Below are positions 18,067-30,100 of a stretch of DNA of 64,000 nucleotides, one piece after another. This DNA comes from Methanobrevibacter sp. Lineage in GTDB: Archaea; Methanobacteriota; Methanobacteria; Methanobacteriales; Methanobacteriaceae. The stretch lies in the NCBI GenBank assembly GCA_017407115.1, contig JAFQXD010000060.1:1-64000 (forward strand), written 5' to 3'. How positions within the stretch are numbered: the first letter of the stretch is position 1; every line of letters begins with the position of its first letter. The notes beneath the pieces are model-generated. The model was given only the letters and a program-made list of their open reading frames with translations. It did not search any database and was not told where the DNA came from. The translations under genes and the position numbers were made by a program.

Positions 18067-21000
18067 ATGTCGAAGATAAATGAACGAATACTGTTGATTC
18101 TTGCAATCTTATGTATTTTCATCATAATTCCTTGCTCATTTGCAAGCGATGTTAATGATAATACTACATTAACTGATAATCCGGTTGCTGATGAAAACAG
18201 TATTTATGTTTCTTTAGAAGGAAATGATGACACTGGAGAGGGAACCGAAGCAAATCCTTACCAAAGTGTCTCAAAAGCTGTTGATAACTATGATTCTTCT
18301 AAAAATTCAAATATTTTCATTAAAAATGGAACATACACATTTAATGGAAAAGTAACTATTAATAAAGCGGTTACAATTATTGGAGAATCAAATACTGGTG
18401 TAATTTTAGATGGGAATTATACTTCAGCAATATTTGAAGTCGATGCTAGAGGTGCAAATGTGCAGTTATCTGGGTTGACTTTTATTAATGGATATTCTGA
18501 TAGAAGTTCTTATTATAGTGGAGCGGCTGCTATTGACGTAAGTTCAGTAAACAATTTCATTGTTGATAATTGTATTTTTGAAAATAACAATGGTGGCGCT
18601 GTTACTGCTGATGGAAACAATGTATTAATTAAAGATTCTATTTTTATAAACAATACTAATAATGGATGGGGAAGAGACGGTGGAGCAATTAGTTCTGGTG
18701 GAAGAAACACTATTTTGAATATAACTAATTGTCAATTTATTAATAACTCTGCATACGGTGGTGCAGCTGTTTCTATTTCAAATAAAAGAGTAGAATCCTA
18801 TATTTCAGGTTCTACTTTCATTGAAAACAATGCAACAATTGGTAGTGCAATATATGCTTATAATGGAAATTCAATTCTATTATCTGATAATATATTTACA
18901 GGCAATAATGCATCAAAAGACAACTATATAATCGATGTTGAGGCCTATCAGTATGATGGCGTAATTAAAAATTTGACTTTGAAAAATAATGTTTTCAGTA
19001 ATAATTATCCTTCAGATGAAATTTCCACAAACATGAATAAAATTTACATAGATAAAAATGATCGTATTTCAGGTATTGACATTGATACTATGAATGTTGG
19101 AAGTGATGTTAACTTCACAGTTACTTTAACTGATGAGAAAGGAGTAGGAATTCCTGATAAAACAATCACTATTACTTTCACAGATTTTATTGGTAGAGTT
19201 AATTCATATGTTGCGGTTACTAACGGAGAGGGTAAAGCAACAATTTCATTAGTCAATCAAACTGCTGGTACTTTCACTGTAGAAAGTAGTTTTGAAGGAG
19301 ATTCACTATGGGATGCGGTAAAGACAACCAATTCTGTTAAAATTAAAGCTAAAAATTCTTATAATATAGTTTTCAATGAAAGTATTGTAAAAGTTAAAGC
19401 GGGTGAATCCTATAAGGTTTTAGCTACTATCTGTAATGAATACATAACTCCAGTATACATTTTTAACACTGTAAGTATTTCATGGAGAACTCCAACAGGA
19501 GGTATCAGATATACTGAGGGAGGAGTTATTTCAGGACCAAATTTCGTTGTAGATGTTATTGATTTTGACTTGTCAACTTCTTCCACTTACTATTACATTA
19601 ATTTTACAGCAAAAGCTGATTCAACCACTGTTGAAGCAAAAGGAACATTAATAATCGATACTTCAATTCCTCTTCCTCCTGTAGATAAGGACATTGAAGT
19701 AATCTATGTTGCAAAAGACGGTAGCGACGAGTTTGGTGACGGAACAGAGGAAAATCCTTTAGCAACCATTCAAACAGCATTGTATGTTAATGAAGTGTTT
19801 GGTGGAAATAAAACAGTTTTTGTTAAAGAAGGGGTTTATGATGTTTCAAATTATGAAATCTATGCTAATGTAAGTATCATTGGGGAAAAATCCAAAACAA
19901 TATTTAAGCAGACCCAAGGTGATGACGGTATGCTTTACCTGGATAATGGAGCAACCACAAGATTTACAAACATTACATTCACCGGAGGTAAGGTTGCTGA
20001 ATATACATTATACGGTACTGTCATTGTTGTGAGATATCCTGGTTCTATTGCTTACTTTGACGGATGTGAATTTATAAACAATACTGGATCTTCAGATGGT
20101 ATAGTTTATGTTGCGGCAAATGCGGTTGCATACTTTGACAACTGTGTTTTCAAGGACAACTATGCATGGACTTTAAATGCAGCTGGTGCAATTCAGGTTC
20201 ATAATGCATATTTATCCGTAAACAACTCTTACTTTGAAAACAACACTGCAGCTGAAGGTGCAGGAATATTCATTGGTGGAGATGCATATGCAAACATTGA
20301 AAACACTGTATTTTACCAAAACAAAGCTTTAAATGACTCATATGCTATTAGTGGTGGTGGAGCTATCTATGTAAATAACTACAACACTCACATTACCAAC
20401 TGTTCATTTATAGAAAACTATGCTGAGGTCAACGGTGGAGCCATCTATATTTTGACCGGTAAAGTGGAAATCGAGAAATGTTTATTTGAAAACAACCATG
20501 TTGAGTCTGGTTCAGGTAAAGGAAGTGCAATAGCATCTGATAGTGGTTATACCGTATTGTTATATGTTGACCACTCTGTATTCATATCCGATGACTACTC
20601 AAAAATGATTGCAATTGTAAATGACATGGCTGAAGAAAATGAGATTATCCTAAACTACAACTACTGGGGAACTTCATCACAATCAGGAATCAAAACCCGT
20701 GCAGTTATTAAGGCAACTACAAATATAACTGAAATTCATGAGGGGGATGCGGTTGAAGTCACTGTCGAATTTGTAGAAAGTTCCGGAAGTGCTTTAAATA
20801 AACCTGTCCATGATTTCTCACTTGATTTGATTACCCAATTAGGTAGAGTTGATGTAAATTCAATTAATATAGTGAATAATATTGCTAAATTCACATATTA
20901 TGCAACCAAAGTCGGAAATGAAAATATTATAATGTCTCACAATCAGACTTTATACACACTCAAATTCAGAGTAAACGCTTCAGAAGCAAACAAGACAGAT

Positions 21001-24000
21001 TTCAGTGCAAATATCAGCATGAAAAATAAAACTCACATCATTGTTGAGGTTCCAATTAATATTACCAATAATATTACTCTTAGGTTAGATGGTGTCGATA
21101 GTTCTGTTAAGGCAGACGATGGCATTGTAACACTTGATATTTCTAATGTATTGCCTGGAAGCCATGGATTACAAGTGAAATATGATGGGGATGACGAATA
21201 TAAATCATATATTTCAGAAGTATTCGGATTTTCCATAGATAAATATGAAACTAATTTAAAGATTAATGTTACAGGCGGTTTTGCTGGTGATCAAATCCTT
21301 GTAAATATTTCCGCAAATGACAAATTCACAGGAAATGTTGTTGTCATTATCAATAATAAAAATCATACAGTCAGTTTAACTGATGGTCAAGGTTCTACAA
21401 ATATTGTTTTAGCTAGTGGAAATTACACTGCAGAAGCAGTATTTGGAGGTAATACTTACTTTGAAGCAGATAAATCAAATACCACATTTGAAGTTAAAGA
21501 ATCTGTTATTACTGTAATCTATGTTGCAGCTAATGGTAGTGATGATAATGATGGTAGTCTGGCAAGTCCATATGCAACTATTTCAAAGGCATTAGATAGA
21601 AATAAGGCATTAGGTGGAAACAGAACAATCATTGTAAGTGAAGGTAATTATACTCTTAATAGGTATGCAATTACAAATGATGTATCTATTGTTGGTGAAG
21701 GCAGTGTAGTTATTTCACAAAGTGCCAATACCAACCACATTTACATTGGTGGTAATGTTAATGTTGTTCTTGATGGTTTAACATTCATCAATGGTATCGG
21801 TGTACAATCCGGATCTATTGATATGGGTAGTGATGATGCAGGTAATATTGGTAAAACATTAACAATCACTAACTGTGACTTCATCAATAACACAGGTCTT
21901 GTTGGTACAATTGCCTCTTATGCAAATACTACCATTACTAAATCAAACTTCATTAACAACACTGCAACAGGTACTGATGGTTACAACCAGGCTATTGTCA
22001 GCATTCAAGATAATTCCGTTAATTTAGCAAATAACATTTTCTTGAATAACAATTATAAAAATGAAATCATCGTCTCAAGAGTTGCAGGTCAAGCAAATGA
22101 CAACTTCTGGGGAAATAATAACAAACCTGGTGATGTTGACAAAAAATTGGATTTAACAAGTTGGGTTTGCGTTGTTCCTTCAATCGATGAAGATGTAAGG
22201 GCTAAAACTAATTATGATTTAGTTGTCAAATTCCAAAAAACAAATGATGGCGTAAAATTCTCAGATGTAGGCGAAATGCCTAGCTTAACTGTGGATGTTG
22301 AAGCTCAAAACGGTGAAATTAATCAAACAGGCATTTTGATTTCTAAAAATATCGGTGTAGCTAATTATATCATAAGCCATAAAGGCTCTGATGTAATCAA
22401 TGTTAATCTATGCGGAAGCACCATCGCTAGTTTGGAATTTAATGTAGATGTACCTGAAGTGGATAAGATATATGTTTCAGTAAATGGTAGTGATTCAAAC
22501 TCAGGCAGTAGAGATGCTCCATTGAAAACTATTAAAGAAGCATTAGCTCAAAATAAGGCTAATGGTGGAAATAAAACCATAGTTTTATTGGCAGGCGAAT
22601 TCAAAGAGCAAGATTTAGTCATTGATGCCCTTGTAACAATCATTGGTGAAAATGCAACAATTAATGGTGGATTAGGAAACATTTTCACAATCAGTGCCGA
22701 TGCAGAAATTGCCTACATTGCCTTTATCAATGCTAGTGATGCAATCAAACAACTTGAAGGTAATTTATATGTCTATGAAACTGAATTTGTAAACAATACA
22801 AATGCAATAGTTTCCAAAGAGTATTTAAAAATTGAAAATACAACATTTGCTAAAAACAACAACGCAATAATATCTGATGTAATTTATATTGATAACTGTG
22901 AATTCATCCAAAACACAGGCATTGTTGCTGATGTTAAAGATATTGCCATAGTTGCCAATTCAAGATTCGCAGACAACGAAGAAGTATTAAAACTTAAGGA
23001 TTCATTTGCTCAAATTGAAAATAACACCTTTGAAAATAATGGTGTAGCAATTGATACTTTAAAAACCACTGCAATAATTAAAAATAACAGCTTTACAGGT
23101 GAATTAATTGTGTTCAACGAATCTAAAATTGATTTGGTTGAAAACACTAATGTAACTATCAGATTAACTAATTCAAATATTACAAATGCTGTTGTTAGCT
23201 TCATTGAAGGTAAAACAATAATCGTTAATAACGGAACCATTGAATTGAATGCTACCGTAACAGATAACATGGGCAACATCATTGACGGCGGAAAAATCAC
23301 ATTCACTTCAAATGGTGAGGTCATTGGAACTGCTGATGTTGAAAATGGTGTGGCTATTTTAAAATATCCTTTCACCAAAGGAAACTACACAATTTCAGGT
23401 ACTTTTGATTCATGTAAAGATGCAACCGTTACTGATGGACTTGTAAGAGTTGATGTTGACTACTACTGGTTTATTGGTGAAGTAGGTTATGAAAACTTGT
23501 CCGATGCAATTAATGCGGCCAAGTTAGGTGATGTAATAAAAGGTATTCCTGGAACATATAACATAGGAAAACTACAAATCGGTCACAGATACATGTCAAT
23601 TCAACCATGGGAAATATTCAAATCCATTACTATCACTTCAATGAACGATACTCCTGTAACCTTAAAAGGTAGCGGAGTACAAATGTTCTTTATTGATGTA
23701 GGATCCGAATTGACTTTGAAAAACTTAATCATAAGGGATGCAGGTAGTCTTTCAGATGATGGTGGAGCTATTGGAACATTATACAACACCAATTTGACTA
23801 TAGTTAACTGTACATTCACTAACAATATTGGTGGAGACGGTGGAGCTATTTATACAATAGGTGCTACTAATTTGGTCATTGAAGACACTGTATTTGATTC
23901 CAACACTGGTCTTATGGCCGGTGCTTTGCAGATTGTAGCTTATGGATATCAGGACATAACTCTTAAAAACCTTACATTCACAAACAACCAGGCACATTAC

Positions 24001-26757
24001 GCCGGTGCTTTCTATAATGGTGGAGCAACATTGGAAATTTCTAATGCTAAGTTCATCAACAACACCGCAAGTGTCGGTGGTGCAATGTATACCAGTGGAG
24101 GTTCTATTGATGTATCTGATTCAGAATTCATTTCAAACAAAGCAGTATCTAATGATGCAGTAACCACTACTGCAATGGGTGGTGCTTTCCACAATTTATT
24201 AGGTGATGCAACATTCAGAAATGTAAAATTCATTGACAACTATGCTGAAGGATTAGGTGGAGCAATGGAGCTTGAAAACGGTTATTATGGAACTGTCTCC
24301 TGGACAATCATAGATAATTGTACCTTTGAAAATAACTTCGCAAGAGATGGTGGAGCAATATATCTGGGAGAAACCTATGATCCTTATGTAAAAATCACTG
24401 CATCAGTATTCGATTCAAACACTGCAGAAAACAATGGTGCTGCTATTTCAGATAACTTTGGACACGTATCTGTTGAAGGCACTAAGTTCATCGGCAATAA
24501 GGCAGGAAGTTTAGATATCATTCACGTCGTTGGAGACATGGTAGAATCCAACCCATACTACGGCAGTATTGATATTAAAAATTGTGAATTTACATCCAAC
24601 GATGCAGATTATGTAATCTTCACCAATGCATATGGTGATGTAAGCGTATCTGATACTAATTTTGACACACAAAAAATGACAATATTCAATAGGGGAGAAG
24701 CTAGTTTCAGAAATGTAGCTGTTACAAATTCCTCTGATTATGTTATTGAAAACTTAGGAAATCTAACTCTATCTAAAAATACTTTTGACACTCCAATTTT
24801 GAATAAAAATGAAATCAAATCAATAACATATATTGTCGTTTTAGGAAATGAAACAAAATCCGCCCCAATTGGTGAAAAATACCTCTTAACTGCTGTTGTA
24901 GTTGACGATAACAACAACCTCATTGAAAGCGGAAACTTGGTATTTGTCATCTCAGGCAGTCAAATCCCTGCAGTCTATCAAAACAATCAATACGCTGCAA
25001 ACTACACTGTTTTAAATGGTACACAAAAAATCGATGCATTAATTGATGATGACGGTTTAACCCAACTTAAGGTAAAAACCGGAACTTTAATCGGTAAAAA
25101 TTCAGCTGAATTAACTGTTGAAGTGCCTGAAGCAAAAGTTGGAGATGCAGCAGTAATTACAGTAAGACTCAATCCTCAAGCTACAGGAAATGTAACAATT
25201 AATGTTGGAAACAAAACCTATGAGGTTGCAATTAACAAGGGAACAGCAAAATTATCCATTCCAGATTTAAAAGCTGGCGAATACCCAGTTGATGTAACCT
25301 ATGAGGGTGATGAAAACTATGCTCCTGCAAGTGAAGTAAAAACTTTGAATGTTACTAAAGTTACAGATTACATCATTTCCACTGATGTTTCCAAAGGAGG
25401 TGTCGGTGATGATATTACCATCAATGTAATATTGCCTAGCGATGCCAACGGCCTTGCAAGTGTAATTGTTGACGATGACGAATATCCAGTAATTATCAAC
25501 AACGGTAGAACCAGTGTGGTGGTATCTAATTTGGCTGTTGGAAATCACAACCTAACCGTTAACTATTACGGTAATGACAAATATGATGCATCAACTTTAA
25601 AAACAACATTTAAGGTTGCCAAATTGGAGTCCTATGTAAAAATCGTCGTTGAAGATGTAGTTCTTGATAGTGATGCTGTCATTAACCTGATTGTACCTAG
25701 CGATGCAACAGGAACCATAATTGTAACAGTCGACGGCAAAGATTATATTGCGAATATCGATGGTGGAAAAGCTAGTGTAAGTGTTCCAAACTTGGATTTA
25801 GGCGAACATAACGTTGAAGCTGATTATGTTGGAGACAATTTATACTTGGATTCAAACAACAAAACTTCATTTAAAGTTATAAACAAAATCACTGTTAAAA
25901 ATACAGTCATTGAGCTTACAATTGATGGTGCAACAATCATTGGTCTTTTAAAAGACGGGGATGGAAATCCTGTTGCCAACGCTTTAATTAGATATGGTGG
26001 AAATTCAACTGTTGCAACCGGCAGTGACGGAACATTTAACATCGTGCCTGAAAAAGGTGTCAAAACCAGCATAGTATTCGATGGTGATGAAAACTATGCG
26101 CCTTCAAATACTTCAATTACCATAAAAAGTCCTGTTCCAACACAGGTAACTCCTACAAATTTCGACTTTGAAAGCGTATTATTCATCAAAGGTTATGCAA
26201 TTGATACCAAAGCAGGTGAAAAAGGTATTGAGTTTATTGCCCATCTCTTGGATGCAAACGGCAAGCCGTTAGCTAACAAGACTGTTCAGTTGGCTGTAAA
26301 CAGTAAAGTATACAACCAAACTACCAATGAAACAGGTGGAGTACACTACTTCTTGAACATGATGAAAGCTGGCAGATACACAATGACTTACATATTTTTA
26401 GGCGATGGCGAATATGGAAGTTGCCTTGCAAGTGCTTGTGTAGACTTGGAGAAAAAACCAATCACAATCAAAGCAAGTGCAAAAACCTTTAAAACATCAG
26501 CTAAAACCAAAAAATACACAGTAACACTCAGCACAATAGTCGGATCATCTGCAGACGGTAAAGCACACCTCAAAACAGGTATGAAAGTAACCCTCACAGT
26601 CAACGGCAAAACATACACCGCAAAGACTAACAGTAAAGGACAAGCAACTTTCAACATTAAAATAACCAAAAAAGGTAAATACACAGCTTCAATTAAAACA
26701 GCTGGGGACGATACCTACAAAGCGGCAAGCAAATCCGTAAAAATAACAGTTAAATAG
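18067..26757 (+). CDS. Adhesin-like surface protein, five beta-helix modules (2896 aa)
   Basis: ATG 18067 has GGAG 11 bases upstream. MSKINERIL starts a signal peptide ending near CSFASD. Beta-helix modules open near 18200 (IYVSLEGNDDTGEG), 19700 (VIYVAKDGSDEFG), 21520 (VIYVAANGSDDNDG), 22467 (KIYVSVNGSDSNSG) and 23461 (YYWFIGEVGYENL with GHRYM and QPWEIF). NYWG/NFWG marks helix ends near 20660 and 22110. Ig-like repeats run from about 24820, and the shared C-terminal cassette starts at 26161. It is built like the 2379-aa protein at 4437 apart from the two modules between about 21500 and 23450. Secreted and probably wall-attached through the basic tail (inference); ligand unknown. Confidence 0.9.
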   Translation: MSKINERILLILAILCIFIIIPCSFASDVNDNTTLTDNPVADENSIYVSLEGNDDTGEGTEANPYQSVSKAVDNYDSSKNSNIFIKNGTYTFNGKVTINKAVTIIGESNTGVILDGNYTSAIFEVDARGANVQLSGLTFINGYSDRSSYYSGAAAIDVSSVNNFIVDNCIFENNNGGAVTADGNNVLIKDSIFINNTNNGWGRDGGAISSGGRNTILNITNCQFINNSAYGGAAVSISNKRVESYISGSTFIENNATIGSAIYAYNGNSILLSDNIFTGNNASKDNYIIDVEAYQYDGVIKNLTLKNNVFSNNYPSDEISTNMNKIYIDKNDRISGIDIDTMNVGSDVNFTVTLTDEKGVGIPDKTITITFTDFIGRVNSYVAVTNGEGKATISLVNQTAGTFTVESSFEGDSLWDAVKTTNSVKIKAKNSYNIVFNESIVKVKAGESYKVLATICNEYITPVYIFNTVSISWRTPTGGIRYTEGGVISGPNFVVDVIDFDLSTSSTYYYINFTAKADSTTVEAKGTLIIDTSIPLPPVDKDIEVIYVAKDGSDEFGDGTEENPLATIQTALYVNEVFGGNKTVFVKEGVYDVSNYEIYANVSIIGEKSKTIFKQTQGDDGMLYLDNGATTRFTNITFTGGKVAEYTLYGTVIVVRYPGSIAYFDGCEFINNTGSSDGIVYVAANAVAYFDNCVFKDNYAWTLNAAGAIQVHNAYLSVNNSYFENNTAAEGAGIFIGGDAYANIENTVFYQNKALNDSYAISGGGAIYVNNYNTHITNCSFIENYAEVNGGAIYILTGKVEIEKCLFENNHVESGSGKGSAIASDSGYTVLLYVDHSVFISDDYSKMIAIVNDMAEENEIILNYNYWGTSSQSGIKTRAVIKATTNITEIHEGDAVEVTVEFVESSGSALNKPVHDFSLDLITQLGRVDVNSINIVNNIAKFTYYATKVGNENIIMSHNQTLYTLKFRVNASEANKTDFSANISMKNKTHIIVEVPINITNNITLRLDGVDSSVKADDGIVTLDISNVLPGSHGLQVKYDGDDEYKSYISEVFGFSIDKYETNLKINVTGGFAGDQILVNISANDKFTGNVVVIINNKNHTVSLTDGQGSTNIVLASGNYTAEAVFGGNTYFEADKSNTTFEVKESVITVIYVAANGSDDNDGSLASPYATISKALDRNKALGGNRTIIVSEGNYTLNRYAITNDVSIVGEGSVVISQSANTNHIYIGGNVNVVLDGLTFINGIGVQSGSIDMGSDDAGNIGKTLTITNCDFINNTGLVGTIASYANTTITKSNFINNTATGTDGYNQAIVSIQDNSVNLANNIFLNNNYKNEIIVSRVAGQANDNFWGNNNKPGDVDKKLDLTSWVCVVPSIDEDVRAKTNYDLVVKFQKTNDGVKFSDVGEMPSLTVDVEAQNGEINQTGILISKNIGVANYIISHKGSDVINVNLCGSTIASLEFNVDVPEVDKIYVSVNGSDSNSGSRDAPLKTIKEALAQNKANGGNKTIVLLAGEFKEQDLVIDALVTIIGENATINGGLGNIFTISADAEIAYIAFINASDAIKQLEGNLYVYETEFVNNTNAIVSKEYLKIENTTFAKNNNAIISDVIYIDNCEFIQNTGIVADVKDIAIVANSRFADNEEVLKLKDSFAQIENNTFENNGVAIDTLKTTAIIKNNSFTGELIVFNESKIDLVENTNVTIRLTNSNITNAVVSFIEGKTIIVNNGTIELNATVTDNMGNIIDGGKITFTSNGEVIGTADVENGVAILKYPFTKGNYTISGTFDSCKDATVTDGLVRVDVDYYWFIGEVGYENLSDAINAAKLGDVIKGIPGTYNIGKLQIGHRYMSIQPWEIFKSITITSMNDTPVTLKGSGVQMFFIDVGSELTLKNLIIRDAGSLSDDGGAIGTLYNTNLTIVNCTFTNNIGGDGGAIYTIGATNLVIEDTVFDSNTGLMAGALQIVAYGYQDITLKNLTFTNNQAHYAGAFYNGGATLEISNAKFINNTASVGGAMYTSGGSIDVSDSEFISNKAVSNDAVTTTAMGGAFHNLLGDATFRNVKFIDNYAEGLGGAMELENGYYGTVSWTIIDNCTFENNFARDGGAIYLGETYDPYVKITASVFDSNTAENNGAAISDNFGHVSVEGTKFIGNKAGSLDIIHVVGDMVESNPYYGSIDIKNCEFTSNDADYVIFTNAYGDVSVSDTNFDTQKMTIFNRGEASFRNVAVTNSSDYVIENLGNLTLSKNTFDTPILNKNEIKSITYIVVLGNETKSAPIGEKYLLTAVVVDDNNNLIESGNLVFVISGSQIPAVYQNNQYAANYTVLNGTQKIDALIDDDGLTQLKVKTGTLIGKNSAELTVEVPEAKVGDAAVITVRLNPQATGNVTINVGNKTYEVAINKGTAKLSIPDLKAGEYPVDVTYEGDENYAPASEVKTLNVTKVTDYIISTDVSKGGVGDDITINVILPSDANGLASVIVDDDEYPVIINNGRTSVVVSNLAVGNHNLTVNYYGNDKYDASTLKTTFKVAKLESYVKIVVEDVVLDSDAVINLIVPSDATGTIIVTVDGKDYIANIDGGKASVSVPNLDLGEHNVEADYVGDNLYLDSNNKTSFKVINKITVKNTVIELTIDGATIIGLLKDGDGNPVANALIRYGGNSTVATGSDGTFNIVPEKGVKTSIVFDGDENYAPSNTSITIKSPVPTQVTPTNFDFESVLFIKGYAIDTKAGEKGIEFIAHLLDANGKPLANKTVQLAVNSKVYNQTTNETGGVHYFLNMMKAGRYTMTYIFLGDGEYGSCLASACVDLEKKPITIKASAKTFKTSAKTKKYTVTLSTIVGSSADGKAHLKTGMKVTLTVNGKTYTAKTNSKGQATFNIKITKKGKYTASIKTAGDDTYKAASKSVKITVK
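26161..26757 (+). repeat. Shared C-terminal cassette, copy 3
   Basis: Same 199-codon block as at 3341-3937. Here ITCLL is replaced by IAHLL, so the first of three cysteines is absent while the CX4C pair (GSCLASACVDL) is kept. Confidence 0.93.
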
Positions 26758-26791
26758 AAGAGTAAATTACTCTTCTAACATTTCTTTTTTT
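26756..26791 (+). terminator. Hairpin terminator overlapping stop codon
   Basis: AGAAGAGTAA (26756-26765) is complementary to TTACTCTTCT (26767-26776), followed by a T-rich run. The stem includes the last bases of TAG, but its sequence differs from the AGTGAGA hairpins, so the arrangement is conserved rather than the sequence. Confidence 0.7.
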
Positions 26792-27028
26792 GACATGAAA
26801 AAATATACTATTGAACAAAATTTTATAAGAAAATTCTATTTTTTTAAACGATGTGCTTAAAAAATTAACATCGGTTATAATTTATTTGAAAAGCCTTAAA
26901 AATATAAATTTAAATTTTTCTTATTTTTAGATATAACTTGATTTAATGAATTATTATTCTAATTATAATATATATTTTACATTTATTTCAATTTTAAAGA
27001 ATTTTAAACAATATTTTTAAGTAACAAT
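26792..27028. other. AT-rich intergenic region
   Basis: No ORF or RNA gene was seen. The 3' part leads into the promoter of the 4523-aa gene. Confidence 0.55.
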
Positions 27029-27074
27029 ATTTATATACCTTACCTCGACATAAATATATATCGTTATGAATTAA
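27029..27074 (+). promoter_or_regulatory. TATA box plus shared leader element of the 4523-aa adhesin gene
   Basis: ATTTATATA (27029-27037) is followed about 25 nt later by TATCGTTATGAATTAATT (27057-27074), a variant of the element at 17282-17299 and 17999-18016. The leader to the ATG at 27133 is about 75 nt. Confidence 0.6.
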
Positions 27075-27132
27075 TTTTCATTTCAAATTAACTTAAATTG
27101 TTTTAAAACAAATTATGGAGAAAAAAGGAAAA

Positions 27133-30100
27133 ATGTCGTTAAAATTAGATAAGCACGTACTGCTCGTTTTGGCAGTATTAATGATGCTTGTGTTGATTCC
27201 AACCGCATTTGCGGAGAATGTCAATGAAACAAGTACGGTTGGAGTGGATAGTCCATCAGCGGTGGATAGTGTTTCTGCACCTGTTGTAGAAAGCGTATCA
27301 CAATCTGCTGCTGCTGATAATGTAACTTCATCATCTGATAGTGATGTTTTAAGTTCTGGTGAGGATTATATCACTGTTCCAAGTCCCAAAACTGTAACTG
27401 ATTATAAAATTGGAGATAGTGTAAATGTTGTTGTTACACCTACAATAGATGATTGGTGTAAGGATGATATTGAACAGTATTTAGATGATGTTTTTGTTTA
27501 TATTGATGATGATATTAATGGAAGAATAGTGATTCCTGGTGTTAGTACAACTTCAGCATTCAATTTTAATTTGAATACCCTTACAGCAGATCAGTTATCT
27601 GTAGGAACACATACATTAAAATTTGGTGTATGGTATGACTCTTTGGAAAATTGGGGTTATTCAACTGATTTACAATCAATGAGTGTAACTGTTGTTGATT
27701 CTCAATCAGGTAGTGGAACTGAACCTGAACCTGTAGATAATGCTATTTATGTAGATTCCAATAGTGGCGGAACTGGTGGTAATGGAAGTAAAAATAATCC
27801 GTATCATTCTATTTCAACAGCATTAAGTAAAGCTAGTTCTGGTGATGAAATTAAGTTTTTAAGTGGTACTTATAACATTAATTCTTACATTACAATTAGT
27901 AAAAATATTATTTTCACAGCTGTTGGAGAAGTAAACTTCACTTCAAATAGTAATTACATGTTTACTCAATATGCGGCTAGTAGTTGGTCTGTAGCGGACC
28001 CTTATATCATTACTTTCAATGGAATAAACTTTGTAAACAGTTATGGTGGTTCAACATCAGGTGTAGTTTATTATACTCAAAATGCTGCTGTAAGTACTTT
28101 GAACTTTAATAATTGTAATTTCACTCAAAATAGTGGAAAATTCTTGATATATAGTAGTTGTAATCTTAATATTAAAGGATGTAATTTCATTGGAAATACA
28201 ATGAGTGGTTCTGGAACTAGTGGTGGAAGTTTAATAATGAATTATAACTCAGGTAGTTCAGTGATTGATATTAGTTATTCAAATTTCATTAATAATGATT
28301 TACAAAACCCTAATATCATCAGAGATTATAGTAATAATCCTACTGTTAAATTCAATTATAACTTTGTAGGTACTAATACAAAATTAACAAACACTGAAAT
28401 TTGTAACAATGCTAGAATCACAAATGGAGATTACACAATATTGACTTATGTTGCTCCTGGTGAGGTAACTGTTGGAGATGACGCTGATTTAACAGTCAAA
28501 TTTACAGATAACAATGGTAATGATTTAACTGATAAAATGGCTAATTTAACTGTAACATTAGCCCCTTCAGTTCTCAATACAAATCCAATTACTGTAAAAG
28601 TTTCAAACAATGTTGGAACTGGTGCATATGATGCTATTGCTGAAGGAACTGAAAGCGTCGATATTAAAGTTAATGATGTAACCGTAACCTCATTTACATT
28701 TGAAGTTGAACCTATTACCGAAGGAACCGTCTTTGTAGATGCTAGTGCTGCTACTAGTGGAAATGGTACAAAAAACTCTCCTTATAAAACTATTGCCGAA
28801 GCAATAACTAACTTAGGCAGTAATACAACTATCAGTGTTAAAGCTGGAAATTATGAATTGAACGATGTTGCTTTAAACAAGGATGTATCTATAATCGGTA
28901 AAGGAGATGTTGTAATTACTACAACTTCAAAACACTTAACTATTGGAAATAATAACGTAAACTTAACTAATTTAAAATTTACTGGCGCTACATCTACTTC
29001 AATCGTATCTGCTGGTGATTTAAAAATTACTAAATGTACTTTTGAAGATAATGCTGGAGTTAATGTTATTCAAACTACTGGTAAGGCTGACATTGATTAT
29101 TCCGCATTCATTGGAAATGAAGTAACCGGCAGTATTGTAAATGCAACTTCCGGTGATGTAAGCAACAACTTCTGGGGAACTAATGATGATCCTGAATTAA
29201 CTGGTGTAACTTATACTAATTGGGCCATTTTAAGTCTTGTCGTGCCTGATGAAATTTATACTGGCGGGGAATACACAGTTTTAGCAAAATTCACAGATAA
29301 CAATAATGGCGATTTAGGGGACACTATCCCTACAGTCGAAGCAACATTTGCAGCATCTTTAGGAAGCGTAAATCCTTCAACTGTAAGCATTAGTGAAAAT
29401 AGTGGAACTACAACCTATTCAGTCGATTCCACTGGTGATGCAAAAATCAATGTTTCTGTTGCATCTGTTAAATTAGCTGAAAAAGAATTCCCAGTATTGG
29501 ATGATGATACAAGCAGAGTATATGTCGATGCTACAAGAGGTGTTGACGCTTCAGGACGTGGTTCTAAAGCAAAACCATATAAAACTATTCAATACGCATA
29601 TACTAATCTCGGTAGTTTATCTGAAATAGCTATTGCTGATGGTGTATATGAATTCAGTGGAACCAGTTCTTATTCTATTTCTAAAGATGTTAAACTGGTT
29701 GCAACTGGAGACAATGTTATCTTAAAAGGTTCAGGTTCATCTGCTATTTTAGGTCCGTCTGCTAACAATAATATTGAATTGATTGGCTTGACATTTGTAA
29801 ATGGTGGTGGATCAAATGGAATTATTAGTGGTTCTTCATCCACTTATTCAACTGGAAGCTTAAAATTAATTAACTGTACTTTTGCAAATACCACTGCATC
29901 CTATAATATAGTTAAAGTATATGTTCCAACTGAAATTACCGGTTGTACATTTATTAACAATAAAGTAACTTCCTATTATAGTTCTGGTGGTTGGAGAGGT
30001 TTCCTCAGTTTCAACGGTGGAGACAGCACTGTAAATTATAATATATTTATAAACAACGATATTGTAAACGCAAACCAATACATGATTGAACGTGCTTCCG

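Noticed and set aside
27115..27132. ATG 27115 as start of the giant adhesin
   Set aside because: It overlaps the GGAG that aligns with the ribosome binding site of the 18067 gene; the ATG at 27133 aligns with that gene's start.
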